46,617 bases of DNA from CAZQNF01 sp964403325 (GCA_964403325.1 CAYOFO010000004.1:1-46617), one strand, 5' to 3'. Positions 23,174-31,464 are shown, numbered from the stretch's first letter. Notes: generated from the sequence alone by a model not told the origin. Translations and numbers: made by a program.

Positions 23174-23719
23174 TTAAGAAAATCTTACCATGCGTAGTTC
23201 AGGTATAGTTTTGCCTGATGGTAATTTGACGAGTTCTTCGATCGGGGTTGACTCCCTAGTAAACTGGAACCCTAATGACTTATAAAAACAAATGGCATTT
23301 TCATTATATTTCGCCACATCCAGTATCACTTGTTTTTTCGAACCTAGCCAATTAAGGGCCTCACCCATTAACTTTTTTCCCAAACCTTTACCTTGATAAT
23401 TTTGCAAAACACCTAAAGCATTTATTTTATAATTTTTGACGTCTTTGTTTGCGAGACAATACCCCACCACTTCCCCAGCCGTATCTTTTGCCACCCAAAA
23501 CCGATACTCTTCCCGATCTTCGGTTAATCTTTTTTTGAGTCTTTCTATTTTATCCAGACTCATAAAATCTCTCTGCACAATGTCTTCGACAGAAATGCTA
23601 TATTCCTCACTTGGATACGTCGTTAGCCAAACCGCACGTTGAACGCGCAAGATACCCAGTGCATCTGCCTCAGTTGCCGTCTCAATACTTACTTCGACTA
23701 CATTTTTTTCATCTTTCAT
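23174..23719 (-). CDS. GNAT-family N-acetyltransferase (second of a tandem pair)
   Basis: Starting MKDEKNVVEVSIETATEAD (ATG 23719), which matches the N-terminus of the paralogue better than the upstream ATG at 23755. It has motif A YQGKGLGKKLMGEALNWLG and FYKSLGFQFTRESTP. It is 16 bp upstream of the paralogue. The two differ mainly in the N-terminal third, where the acceptor is usually bound, so they may act on different substrates. Confidence 0.87.
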   Translation of the reverse strand: MKDEKNVVEVSIETATEADALGILRVQRAVWLTTYPSEEYSISVEDIVQRDFMSLDKIERLKKRLTEDREEYRFWVAKDTAGEVVGYCLANKDVKNYKINALGVLQNYQGKGLGKKLMGEALNWLGSKKQVILDVAKYNENAICFYKSLGFQFTRESTPIEELVKLPSGKTIPELRMVRFS

Positions 23720-23764
23720 ACAAACAAGCTTCAAGGTACAGGTAGAAAAATACATTATTCTCGT

Positions 23765-24652
23765 CTACCAACTTCCACTCGCCCCACCCCCACCCGACCT
23801 TCCCCCACCAAAACTACTGCTTGAGCCGGAGCCACTCGAACTGCGGGGTCCACTTCCCCACGAATCATCATCTCGGCTTGAACCGGCACGAGATCGTACA
23901 TTTCGAGTGAAATAGAAAAAAATCGAAAAAACTACCAACACCGCAAAACCTAGCCAGAATGACCCGGATATGGCCGCCATGGTTAAACCACCTAATATGC
24001 CGACAATCAGTCCTTGTAACCAACGAATGTTTTTTCGTACCAGAACCACAAAAATCACCATGCCAGCAAACCAGGTAGAAATAAGGTTGTCCTTAAAAAA
24101 AGTCAAGAATTTTTCTAACCCACTCAGATTGTGGATAGGTGGAGTATCATTGGCAGAAGAGTTACCGGTTTGCACCTGCTCTATCACCGCGGTTATCCCA
24201 GCTTCCACCCCGCCATAAAAATCACCTTTTTTAAAAGCCGGGATAATAAGTTTTTGAATTACCTGGTTACTAAAAGCATCTGTCACCACTGGCTCAAGCC
24301 CATACCCTACCTCAATCCGTACCTTGCGGTCATCATTGGCCACGAGGAGTAAAATTCCATTATCCTGACTTTTTTTTTCAATTCCCCAGCCGTTAAAAAC
24401 GCGTAGCGCATATTCCTCAACCGTAAGCCCATCCAAACTATTCACCACTACCACAGAGAATTCATTGCCGGTTTGAGCTTTAAAATCATCCAGTTTTTTC
24501 GCTAACACTTTATCCTGCTCGGGAAAAAAGATGTTCGCAAAATCATTATAAAGATTTTTGGAAATAGCGCTCTCGGGAGCAATGTATGCCTGAACCGAAA
24601 CTGGAACCACTATGAGCACTGCTAAAAATGCTATTACTGCTTTCCACTTCAT
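23765..24652 (-). CDS. TPM-domain membrane protein
   Basis: The 295-residue protein has a signal segment (about 4-22), then the TPM domain with LYNDFANIFFPEQDKVL, LLVANDDRKVRIEVGYGLE and GDFYGGVEAGITAVIEQ. Two hydrophobic segments follow (near 180-200 and 205-235). The C-terminus is Gly/Ser-rich and ends GGGRSGGGGASGSW, typical of the YgcG family. The neighbouring LemA gene ends 3 bp upstream, a common pairing. The role is unclear; family members are envelope-associated. Confidence 0.88.
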   Translation of the reverse strand: MKWKAVIAFLAVLIVVPVSVQAYIAPESAISKNLYNDFANIFFPEQDKVLAKKLDDFKAQTGNEFSVVVVNSLDGLTVEEYALRVFNGWGIEKKSQDNGILLLVANDDRKVRIEVGYGLEPVVTDAFSNQVIQKLIIPAFKKGDFYGGVEAGITAVIEQVQTGNSSANDTPPIHNLSGLEKFLTFFKDNLISTWFAGMVIFVVLVRKNIRWLQGLIVGILGGLTMAAISGSFWLGFAVLVVFSIFFYFTRNVRSRAGSSRDDDSWGSGPRSSSGSGSSSSFGGGRSGGGGASGSW

Positions 24653-24655
24653 ATT

Positions 24656-25210
24656 TTAAAAAACAATTTTCGGTGCAGTTTCGGTTCCGGTCGCGGCTTG
24701 AAAATAATTATGCTCTTTAAATCCGCTTATCTTGGCTATCACACTGCTTGGAAAACGCTTTATTTTGATATTATAATTTTGCACCACGTCATTATAACGT
24801 TTCCGTTCAACGCTTATGCGATTTTCCGTACCTTCCATTTGTGCCATTAAAGTTTGTACATTTTCATTGGATTTGAGCTGAGGATAATTTTCAGTTATCA
24901 CCAATAAGCGCGCCAAAGCACCATCCACCTCGCTAGCTGCACTAGCCTTATCATCCGGAGTAGCTGCGCCGGCATAGTGCGATCTCGCTTCGGCCAGCTT
25001 ATTAAATACGGCCTGCTCCTGCTTCATCACCCCTTTTACAGATTCCACTAAATTTGGGATAAGATCAAAACGACGCTGATATTGTGTTTGCACCTGTGCC
25101 CATTGATTGTTTATAGGTTCTTCCAAAGTAACAAAATTATTATAAACCACAAAACTATAAATAACCCCAATGGTTAAGATACCCAAAATAACGAGACCGA
25201 ATTTTTTCAT
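24656..25210 (-). CDS. lemA: LemA-family membrane protein
   Basis: The 184-residue protein has an N-terminal membrane segment (6-25) and the LemA helical domain: NQWAQVQTQYQRRFDLIPNL, VESVKGVMKQEQAVFNKL, ENRISVERKRYNDVVQNYN and FPSSVIAKISGF. The family is about 185 residues, so this is complete. It sits between a citryl-CoA lyase-like gene (15 bp) and a TPM gene (3 bp). LemA-TPM pairs are common, and function is not settled. Confidence 0.93.
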   Translation of the reverse strand: MKKFGLVILGILTIGVIYSFVVYNNFVTLEEPINNQWAQVQTQYQRRFDLIPNLVESVKGVMKQEQAVFNKLAEARSHYAGAATPDDKASAASEVDGALARLLVITENYPQLKSNENVQTLMAQMEGTENRISVERKRYNDVVQNYNIKIKRFPSSVIAKISGFKEHNYFQAATGTETAPKIVF

Positions 25211-25225
25211 ATATTAAATTTAAAA

Positions 25226-25987
25226 TTATAATGAAATATTTCTTTGGGCTGGGCCAATATACTCTTCTTCAGTTTCTTCAAGCCGACGCAACCCTTCACC
25301 ACTCATCATCTCTTCATAAACCTGAGCCACCAAGCCTGGCGTTCGGCCAATCATAAAAAAGCCTGTCATCATACGCCAATTAAACCCCATGTCCGATAAG
25401 ATAGCTGCGTTGACTCCATCCATATTAAGCGGTAGAACCTTACTGGATATTTTATTAAGTTCTTCACCAACCGCGAGAGCAAAATGGCAATACTTACCAA
25501 ATAACCCAGTCTCTTTTGCAATCGCGAGCAATGTATCTGCACGCTTATCATGTGTAAAAATTCTATGACCAAAACCCGGAACCCGAATCTTTTCCATCTT
25601 CAATCTTTCAACCAGTTGTTTAAGCCCAGGCTGGTCCAACTCGATATGTTCTTGAAAAAATTGTCCTGCACTTTCAAGTGCTCCGCCATGGCGATCCCCA
25701 CCCAAACCCAATAAACCGGCGACAACCGAGGTGTGCATTTTGTTACCCAGAGAATTGACCATACGAGCCGCTACCGTTGAACCAATCCTCACCCCATGAT
25801 CAATCATCATACCGAGCATAGCGTTGAGCATCCGTGTCTGCGCTGCTGTAGGCAATTCACCCGACAAAATCAAAAAAATGATTTCGACAAAACTTTTCTT
25901 CATGACCAGTTCCTGCAAATCATACCCTCGAATAATTTCATGATTTTGATTTACCTGACTAATAGCGGTTTTCCATTGCATAGACAT
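25226..25987 (-). CDS. Citryl-CoA lyase-like protein (citrate synthase fold; third part of ATP-citrate lyase)
   Basis: The 253-residue protein is the size of the C-terminal citrate-synthase-like domain of ATP-citrate lyase, without the N-terminal half of true citrate synthases. Motifs: DHG at 63-65, GDRHGGALESA with H100, VPGFGHRIF with H141, LNMDG with D190, and FFMIGRTPGLVAQVYEE, which resembles ACLY FVLGRSMGFIGHYLDQ. H100 is where citrate synthase has its GPLHGG histidine; human ACLY has Phe there. It should cleave citryl-CoA to acetyl-CoA and oxaloacetate. It precedes lemA by 15 bp. The partner subunits are at 27538 and 30279. A short citrate synthase is the alternative. Confidence 0.8.
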   Translation of the reverse strand: MSMQWKTAISQVNQNHEIIRGYDLQELVMKKSFVEIIFLILSGELPTAAQTRMLNAMLGMMIDHGVRIGSTVAARMVNSLGNKMHTSVVAGLLGLGGDRHGGALESAGQFFQEHIELDQPGLKQLVERLKMEKIRVPGFGHRIFTHDKRADTLLAIAKETGLFGKYCHFALAVGEELNKISSKVLPLNMDGVNAAILSDMGFNWRMMTGFFMIGRTPGLVAQVYEEMMSGEGLRRLEETEEEYIGPAQRNISL

Positions 25988-26049
25988 TAAGATAAGATAG
26001 CTATACTCTATAGAAAAAAATCGTTTTATACAAGATTAACGCACAATAA

Positions 26050-26078
26050 TTGACCCGGCGTCAATTTTTAGCTATGCT
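26050..26078 (+). promoter_or_regulatory. Promoter with an embedded TTGAC-N5-GTCAA palindrome
   Basis: TTGACC (26050-26055), 17-bp spacer and TATGCT (26073-26078) lie 28 bp before the gene at 26106. The -35 is one arm of an inverted repeat TTGAC-CCGGC-GTCAA (26050-26064), a likely operator. The region is shared with the divergent citryl-CoA lyase gene, so one protein could regulate both. Confidence 0.6.
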
Positions 26079-26105
26079 AGGCTGGTTGTTTTTAAAACTA
26101 CCTAT

Positions 26106-26936
26106 ATGTTTATAACCGTTATTAACGATTGCCGCGATGCCAATGCCATGGGACGCCAGCTCTCACGCCTCGAAAATCTATTTCGGGCAGCCGCAACACC
26201 CCTTGGAGTCGCCAACGATATTGAAGCGGCGGGCAACCTCATAGATATCTTGGACGCCACCGAAGGCGAACACGGTGTAGTTTTGGTAAACGTAGCACCA
26301 CGCCATGGTACAGCGAAAAAATGGCCAAATGGCACACCTTTTGCTTATTTTAAAGTAAAACGGACACTGGTGGTGGCCTCGGTTGATGGCTATACGTTGT
26401 CGCTGGCCAAAAAACTTGGACTTATCAAAGACCTACGCGTGCTTGATCTGCCGACTACCCTCGACTACATGGTAAACAACAATCTTTTCCCCAAAGAAAC
26501 AGCCGACCGACTCTACACCACACAGTTTCGCAGCTTTGAATTTACACCGCGCGTGGCGAAATGGCTCTACGATGGTATCGAACTCCCGTCCGAACCTTAC
26601 CCGCTTGAAAATATCCCGGATTGCCCGGCAGCAGTGTGGTGGATCGATAACTTTGGCAATTGCAAAACCACAATTTTTGCCAATGAAATAAACGAAAAAC
26701 ACGGCGAACAAATTACGGCTACCGTGGGAGATTTTACTCACTATGCCCGCCTGAAAGATGTCCCCAACAAAACCGCGGCGCTCATTACGGGCAGCTCCGG
26801 CTATGAAGACAAACGATTTATTGAACTGGTTATTCAAGGGGCTAGCGCAGCTGGGGAGTTTAAACTTAAAACCGGAGATACGATCTTTAGCCAAGAAAAT
26901 ATCGCGAACGCTTGGTATAACACTGACAGTAAATAA
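26106..26936 (+). CDS. SAM hydroxide adenosyltransferase-like protein (DUF62 family), divergent
   Basis: The 276-residue protein matches DUF62 in its overall layout. The N-terminal part has ITVINDCRDANAM in place of the usual TDFG-type start, then GVVLVNVAPRHG and TLVVASVDGYTLSLAKK. The C-terminal part has WIDNFGNCKTTIF and AALITGSSGYEDKRFIELVI followed by GASAAGEF, the family's D-fGN and GSxGxxE signals. The enzyme hydrolyses S-adenosylmethionine to adenosine and methionine. The N-terminal divergence leaves activity uncertain. It is the only rightward gene between 14.5 and 46 kb. Confidence 0.65.
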   Translation: MFITVINDCRDANAMGRQLSRLENLFRAAATPLGVANDIEAAGNLIDILDATEGEHGVVLVNVAPRHGTAKKWPNGTPFAYFKVKRTLVVASVDGYTLSLAKKLGLIKDLRVLDLPTTLDYMVNNNLFPKETADRLYTTQFRSFEFTPRVAKWLYDGIELPSEPYPLENIPDCPAAVWWIDNFGNCKTTIFANEINEKHGEQITATVGDFTHYARLKDVPNKTAALITGSSGYEDKRFIELVIQGASAAGEFKLKTGDTIFSQENIANAWYNTDSK

Positions 26937-26977
26937 ACACTCCAAACTCCATTAAAACTCTACCAATTTAACCAATT

Positions 26978-27006
26978 AAAAATCCAGGCTATCAACCTGG
27001 ATTTTT
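26978..27006 (+). terminator. Terminator of the DUF62-like gene
   Basis: AAAAATCCAGG and CCTGGATTTTT form an 11-bp stem with a 7-nt loop, about 40 bp after the stop codon. The A-run on the left allows use in both directions. Confidence 0.8.
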
Positions 27007-27035
27007 AATATTCTATCTTTCATCTAACGTTTTGT

Positions 27036-27075
27036 AACAAAAAAATAAAAGTGGATTTTCAGCCGCCACACTTTT
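27036..27075 (-). terminator. Probable terminator of the 27113 gene
   Basis: Read leftwards, AAAAGTGTGG pairs with CCACTTTT (with a bulge) and is followed by ATTTTTTT. It lies about 40 bp past the leftward stop at 27113. Confidence 0.5.
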
Positions 27076-27112
27076 GTACCCTAAATCCTCGATAAGAATT
27101 TGTAATTAACTC

Positions 27113-27523
27113 TTACCGAGGAATACTCTTAAAACATGCGATATCATCAAACTGTGAAGTGCGTTGAGTATTGTTTCCATTTATATCACAAAAACGAGTT
27201 AACGTAACGGCATTTTGCGGATGAAACGGAAAACTATCATGCGGTTTTTCTTCAGAAGCACCCACAGGAATTAATATAACAAATAATATTTCGTGAGCAT
27301 AAGCTGCTCGAGAAATTTTCCAAAGCCCCGTATGACCTTCAAAATTATCCCACTGAGCTCTTGAAAGGTTCATTATCGCCCCCTCAATTTTTCCCACCTC
27401 ACCGATACTAAGGCCATATTTAGACCTAAGCAATTGTTCGCCAGCGCTTTGCTCTGGCGAAAGTTCTGAAACGCCGGGTATCTCACAACGAACCAATAGC
27501 TGATTTAATTCGCTTAATCCCAT
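27113..27523 (-). CDS. Protein of unknown function between citrate-cleavage genes
   Basis: The 136-residue protein starts MGLSELNQLLVRCEIPGV and ends FDDIACFKSIPR. It is soluble, with a mixed composition and a central hydrophobic strand EILFVILIPVG. It begins 14 bp after the AclB-N-like gene, so it is probably in the same transcript. I recognise no domain. Confidence 0.5.
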   Translation of the reverse strand: MGLSELNQLLVRCEIPGVSELSPEQSAGEQLLRSKYGLSIGEVGKIEGAIMNLSRAQWDNFEGHTGLWKISRAAYAHEILFVILIPVGASEEKPHDSFPFHPQNAVTLTRFCDINGNNTQRTSQFDDIACFKSIPR

Positions 27524-27537
27524 AAAAACTGAATCAA

Positions 27538-28428
27538 TTAAATAAAAGGCTTTATCAACTCCACCAAATCCTCGTATCGCTTGGCAACCATCACACCCAC
27601 GGCTTGCAAAGCTTTCTCTTTTTCGGCTGCACTTTGACCCCGACCTACAATTGCCCCCGCATGCCCAATATTCATTCCTTCGGGAAGGGTAGTAGCAAAT
27701 TTGCCGCCAATATAGATCGCGAGCGGTTTGGTAAATGCTTTGTTTTGTAGCGCCTCGACTATTTCAAATTCATAGCTGCCACCATGCTCACCAAAAATAA
27801 TTACCGCTTTAGTTGCCTCGTCTTTTTCGAACATTCGCAAGAGGTCGGCGTACGTGGTACCCATGAGCAAATCGCCACCCACATGCACAGCCGCGCTTTG
27901 GCCAAACCCCGCCTGGCGAACTTGCCACGATAATTCATTCGTCATGCCGCCCGAGCGGGAAATAACTCCAATACTCCCCGGAGAAAAAATTTCGTTGACA
28001 AGCGGCCCTCCAACCACTCCCACGCGCCCGACGCCAGGCACAATAAACCCGAGCGAACTGGGTCCCACAATCCGAATATTTTTTTCTTTGGCGGCTGCCA
28101 AACAATATGCTGCATCCTGAATAGGAATGCGCTCAACAATGACACTAATGAGAGCAATATCATTCTCTATAGCTTCAAGCATGGCCGCTTTGGCGGCAAA
28201 CGGTGGCACATAAATCGTGCTCACATCTACTTGGCCGAGTTGGTCTATCGCTTCTTTTACAGAATTAAAAACCGGCCTGCCTTCCATTTCCTGCCCACCC
28301 TTTTTTGGAGTGACTCCGCCAATTACATTGGTATGATAATCAAGCATCGCGCGCGCGGCTTTCTGACCTTCTTTACCGGTAATACCCTGAACCAGCACTT
28401 TAGTGTTTTTGTGTAAAAATATTCCCAT
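27538..28428 (-). CDS. ATP-citrate lyase CoA-ligase alpha part (AclB N-terminal-like / CcsB-like)
   Basis: The 296-residue protein has the SucD fold: CoA-binding VLVQGITGKEGQKAARAML (11-29), VGPSSLGFIVPG, GEHGGSYEFEI and the phospho-histidine motif GHAGAIVGRGQSAAEK (H256). The stretch SRSGGMTNEL (157-166) matches SRSGGMSNEL of ATP-citrate lyase rather than SRSGTLTYE of succinyl-CoA synthetase. With the AclA-like partner at 30279 it should form citryl-CoA from citrate, CoA and ATP. In animals and Chlorobium this part is fused to the lyase domain; here it is separate, as in the citryl-CoA synthetase of Hydrogenobacter. A succinyl-CoA ligase role is the alternative. Confidence 0.82.
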   Translation of the reverse strand: MGIFLHKNTKVLVQGITGKEGQKAARAMLDYHTNVIGGVTPKKGGQEMEGRPVFNSVKEAIDQLGQVDVSTIYVPPFAAKAAMLEAIENDIALISVIVERIPIQDAAYCLAAAKEKNIRIVGPSSLGFIVPGVGRVGVVGGPLVNEIFSPGSIGVISRSGGMTNELSWQVRQAGFGQSAAVHVGGDLLMGTTYADLLRMFEKDEATKAVIIFGEHGGSYEFEIVEALQNKAFTKPLAIYIGGKFATTLPEGMNIGHAGAIVGRGQSAAEKEKALQAVGVMVAKRYEDLVELIKPFI

Positions 28429-28523
28429 AAAAAATCCTCTATTTAATAAGTTTAACTATCGTGTCAAAATCTTCAATTCATTTTCACCTTTTGCTTCCAA
28501 AAGACATGCTCAAAAAATAATCG

Positions 28524-28979
28524 TCAGAATGGATTGGTGGGCAAAAACGTACTCAAAAAATAAAAACTGCTTACCAAATTCACCACGAAGTAACTGCCAA
28601 AAATACCCAATAGCACCTTAAATAACTGCGACTCAGTCTGTTTGGCGCTCCGCAACATAATGAAAAATAGGCCATAATAAAAAATCGGAATACCTACCGA
28701 GACCAGCATACTGGGAAAATTTCCGATATTTACATTCAGAAACACCGATAATGGAAACAACCAAACTACGATCGGCGCCAAGGTCAAAAATCCGCCAATA
28801 ATTCCGCCTTTTAACACGACAGCACTGTCGTTAACCACCCAAGTCAATCCACTGGCAATTCCACCTTTTAGCCAGCAAACTACCATCCCAGCGCACAAAA
28901 AAATACAATGAATTAACACCCAGGTAAGCGCAATCCGCAGTGGGGAATTTTGATAATATGATTTGATTTTTTGATACAT
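28524..28979 (-). CDS. Four-span membrane protein of unknown function
   Basis: The 151-residue protein has about four hydrophobic segments: LTWVLIHCIFLCAGMVVCWL, GGFLTLAPIVVWLFPLSVFL, LVSVGIPIFYYGLFFIML and FKVLLGIFGSYFVVNLVSSF. Loops are short. It lies between the two ligase-subunit genes on the same strand. It might be a transporter component or a membrane anchor, but the sequence does not show which. Confidence 0.6.
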   Translation of the reverse strand: MYQKIKSYYQNSPLRIALTWVLIHCIFLCAGMVVCWLKGGIASGLTWVVNDSAVVLKGGIIGGFLTLAPIVVWLFPLSVFLNVNIGNFPSMLVSVGIPIFYYGLFFIMLRSAKQTESQLFKVLLGIFGSYFVVNLVSSFYFLSTFLPTNPF

Positions 28980-29004
28980 ATGTTTCTCGCGATAAAGATA
29001 GCTC

Positions 29005-30279
29005 TTATTCTTGCCCCAGCTGCTCTGACCGGTTTGATTCAGGAGGGTCTAGCGTGACACCTGGCATAAATTCTGCATCCATAGATGGACCTATGTGAAA
29101 ACCGCCGGCTGGAGCTTGTGATGATATATCCAAAAAATCTACGGCTTGACGCGCACGAGAGCGTGGCGCACGAGACGTGACCGGACCATCAGCCTGCTCC
29201 ATCTTTCCAAGCGTCCTTTGTGAAGGTAAAAGAGAAATAGGCTCATTGATACCATACTGTTGTGACCACCGTTGCTGCTCTACCATCTGCCACGCTTTTA
29301 TTGCCGCTGTTAGTTTTCCTTCCCAGTATTCAAACTGCTCTACCAGCCGGATTAAATCGGGGTGCAACCGCATTTCCATTTTTTTTCTTTGAATCTGCTC
29401 ATCGTACACCACCCATTCAAAACAATTCCCAACTATATAGGTAAGCTCTTTTTCAGTACCTTGATTTATTGAATAAGTCATCAACTTCCGCAGTTTCATT
29501 ATCGCCTCTTTTAAAAGTAGTTTATGCTTTTTAACAAACTCTGCATCTTTAGGGGTATGCTCTAAAGCACGCTGCCTATTTTTTAGATAACCGGTGACCA
29601 CATCAATTTTTGCGTCAATTTCTCGCATAATGCCACTTGCTGTCGCCCCTAGCTTGTCTTGCTGCAACGTAATATCACCCAATTTTTTCATCATTGCCGA
29701 TTGGCATAATGCTTTAAAACCACTCTCTTGTCTCTTTAACAACTCACTCGGTTCCAAACTCTTAAACTCCTCTTCATACCTGATAATTTTTTCTATCTGT
29801 TGCATAAAATAATCGCGTGCCTTGCGCAGATCTTGTTCGTCTGGGTTCAGAGATAAATCAGGCGCAACAGGTGATGATTCAGATTCTGAAAGTTCAGATG
29901 AACCTGAATCACGAAGATAACCCACCGGTTCTTCCAAAATTTTCCGTTCCTTGCACTGTAAACGTCGACGCGTGTCATCCTTAATGATCCGTGCAAACAG
30001 ATTAATATTCGCCAACATAACTTGAGCCAACCCATTTTCCTCTTCTTCCACCAATTTAGTTAATGCCGGTATCACATCTGACTCACGCAACACGACACTT
30101 AATGCACTGGTCTGATCGGAAAATTCTGATTCCGCTGCTAATATTTGCAGACGCTCAACTAAAGCATTGCCACGTTCTTCCAATGCCGGATCGAGCTTTT
30201 CTCGTCGTGGTTGCTCGCCACTCTGAACCGAGAGCGAAAATGGATCTACCGCCCGACTTGTTTCTGTAGTCATAAACAT
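29005..30279 (-). CDS. Large helical protein of unknown function, coupled to the AclA-like gene
   Basis: The 424-residue protein is mostly charged helix, with KARDYFMQQIEKIIRYEEEF, EFVKKHKLLLKEAIMKLRKL and FEYWEGKLTAAIKAWQMVEQ, and disordered Ser/Pro/Glu-rich ends. It has no signal or membrane segment. Its ATG overlaps the TAA of the AclA-like gene (TAATG), so its translation is coupled to that enzyme. I find no known domain. Structural or regulatory roles are possible. Confidence 0.55.
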   Translation of the reverse strand: MFMTTETSRAVDPFSLSVQSGEQPRREKLDPALEERGNALVERLQILAAESEFSDQTSALSVVLRESDVIPALTKLVEEEENGLAQVMLANINLFARIIKDDTRRRLQCKERKILEEPVGYLRDSGSSELSESESSPVAPDLSLNPDEQDLRKARDYFMQQIEKIIRYEEEFKSLEPSELLKRQESGFKALCQSAMMKKLGDITLQQDKLGATASGIMREIDAKIDVVTGYLKNRQRALEHTPKDAEFVKKHKLLLKEAIMKLRKLMTYSINQGTEKELTYIVGNCFEWVVYDEQIQRKKMEMRLHPDLIRLVEQFEYWEGKLTAAIKAWQMVEQQRWSQQYGINEPISLLPSQRTLGKMEQADGPVTSRAPRSRARQAVDFLDISSQAPAGGFHIGPSMDAEFMPGVTLDPPESNRSEQLGQE

Positions 30280-31424
30280 TATATGTTAATCATAGTGGCT
30301 AAAATATGGGCTGTTTCGCTCATACTGGTTTCTTTGCCAAAAATTTTCATGTTTAGACCATTGCGCTCGGCACATACCTTCATAAGCGCTCGGGCTTCTT
30401 CTCCCTCTGGGCCATCCCGGCGCACCACAATCGGATACAGAGGCTTGAGCTCATCAAGCGCATCGATAATTCCCAAAAAAGTTTCTTTGATATTGGTAAA
30501 ATTAGCCACCACTCCACACATCCACAATCCGCGCAAACCGGGTTTAGCTAAAACAATTTTAGCCAGCTGGTAGACTTTTTCGCGCGGCGGATTACCGGAA
30601 TATTCCGTATAGTTGGCAGGTTGTAAACCGGTCGCCAGAAGCGCGTCCATGTTGGCGATACTCGCACCACCACCGTTGAGAATGAGCGCAATATCACCAT
30701 CCATTTCAATATATTTACCGGCAGTACCCCGGTAGTATGCCTCACCCTCGTCAATCTTTTTTACATTCAGTTCTCGCTCTGTGGGTGATCTGCCCATCAT
30801 CGTGCGTGGTTCTAATTTCTCCCATTCTGGGTGGCGATAAAACGCGTCATCATCGAGCGCCACTTTGGCATCGGCCGCATACCATTCCCCACTGACGGTT
30901 TTTACGAGCGGATTAATCTCCAGCATGCGCGCATCTTCCTGCAAAAAACAATCCCACAATTCACTCGCCAAAGGTTTGGAACTGGTAATTTTTTCTTGAG
31001 CGATATTCAGCCATTCTTTGTGTATACTCGTTTCGGCTACATCCTCAATATCCATACCGCCGGAACTACTATAAATCAGTAGAGGTTGTTTTTGGTTGGT
31101 ATCGTACGTAAGCGACAGATAATGCTCCTCGGCAATATCCAACCTCTCTTCTATAAGCACTGCGGCCACATATTGCCCACGAATAGTCGTGGCAAACAGT
31201 TCGGTACAGGCTGCGACCACCGCCCCGGCACTGGTACAAAATTTTATACCGTTGTTTTTGCCACGCTTGCCCGATAAAACTTGAGCTTTTACAACCACAT
31301 CAGTAATCTGCAAAGACTGATATTTTTCTAAAAAATTATCATTAGCGCGCACCAAAACACTGCGCGGAACTTTTATTCCGTATTTCTCAAATAACTGTTT
31401 GCCTTCGTATTCGTAAAGATTCAT
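30279..31424 (-). CDS. ATP-citrate lyase subunit A-like (ATP-grasp plus citrate-binding domain)
   Basis: The 381-residue protein begins like SucC (NLYEYEGKQLFEKYGI), with ATP-grasp residues VVKAQVLSGKRGK (44-56) and LEINPLV (168-174). The C-terminal domain clearly follows ATP-citrate lyase: NGGGASIANMD (250-260), ANYTEYSGNPP (270-280; ACLY ANYGEYSGAPS), VVANFTNIKETF (305-316; ACLY SIANFTNVAATF) and PIVVRRDGP (331-339; ACLY IFVRRGGP). In ACLY the EYSG, ANFTN and RR residues contact citrate, so substrate specificity should be citrate, not succinate. It is followed immediately by a coupled gene of unknown function. Confidence 0.87.
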   Translation of the reverse strand: MNLYEYEGKQLFEKYGIKVPRSVLVRANDNFLEKYQSLQITDVVVKAQVLSGKRGKNNGIKFCTSAGAVVAACTELFATTIRGQYVAAVLIEERLDIAEEHYLSLTYDTNQKQPLLIYSSSGGMDIEDVAETSIHKEWLNIAQEKITSSKPLASELWDCFLQEDARMLEINPLVKTVSGEWYAADAKVALDDDAFYRHPEWEKLEPRTMMGRSPTERELNVKKIDEGEAYYRGTAGKYIEMDGDIALILNGGGASIANMDALLATGLQPANYTEYSGNPPREKVYQLAKIVLAKPGLRGLWMCGVVANFTNIKETFLGIIDALDELKPLYPIVVRRDGPEGEEARALMKVCAERNGLNMKIFGKETSMSETAHILATMINI

Positions 31425-31464
31425 ATTTAAATATATTTTTATTGATTGGAATCGAAGATTATTT

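Noticed and set aside
26433..26945. Leftward 170-codon frame opposite the DUF62-like gene
   Set aside because: Shadow frame. The opposite strand has family motifs, a promoter and a terminator.
27538..31424. Succinyl-CoA synthetase (sucC/sucD) for the two ligase-like genes
   Set aside because: The folds match, but the citrate-site motifs (EYSG, ANFTN, VRR) and SRSGGMTNEL follow ATP-citrate lyase, and a lyase-domain gene is nearby.
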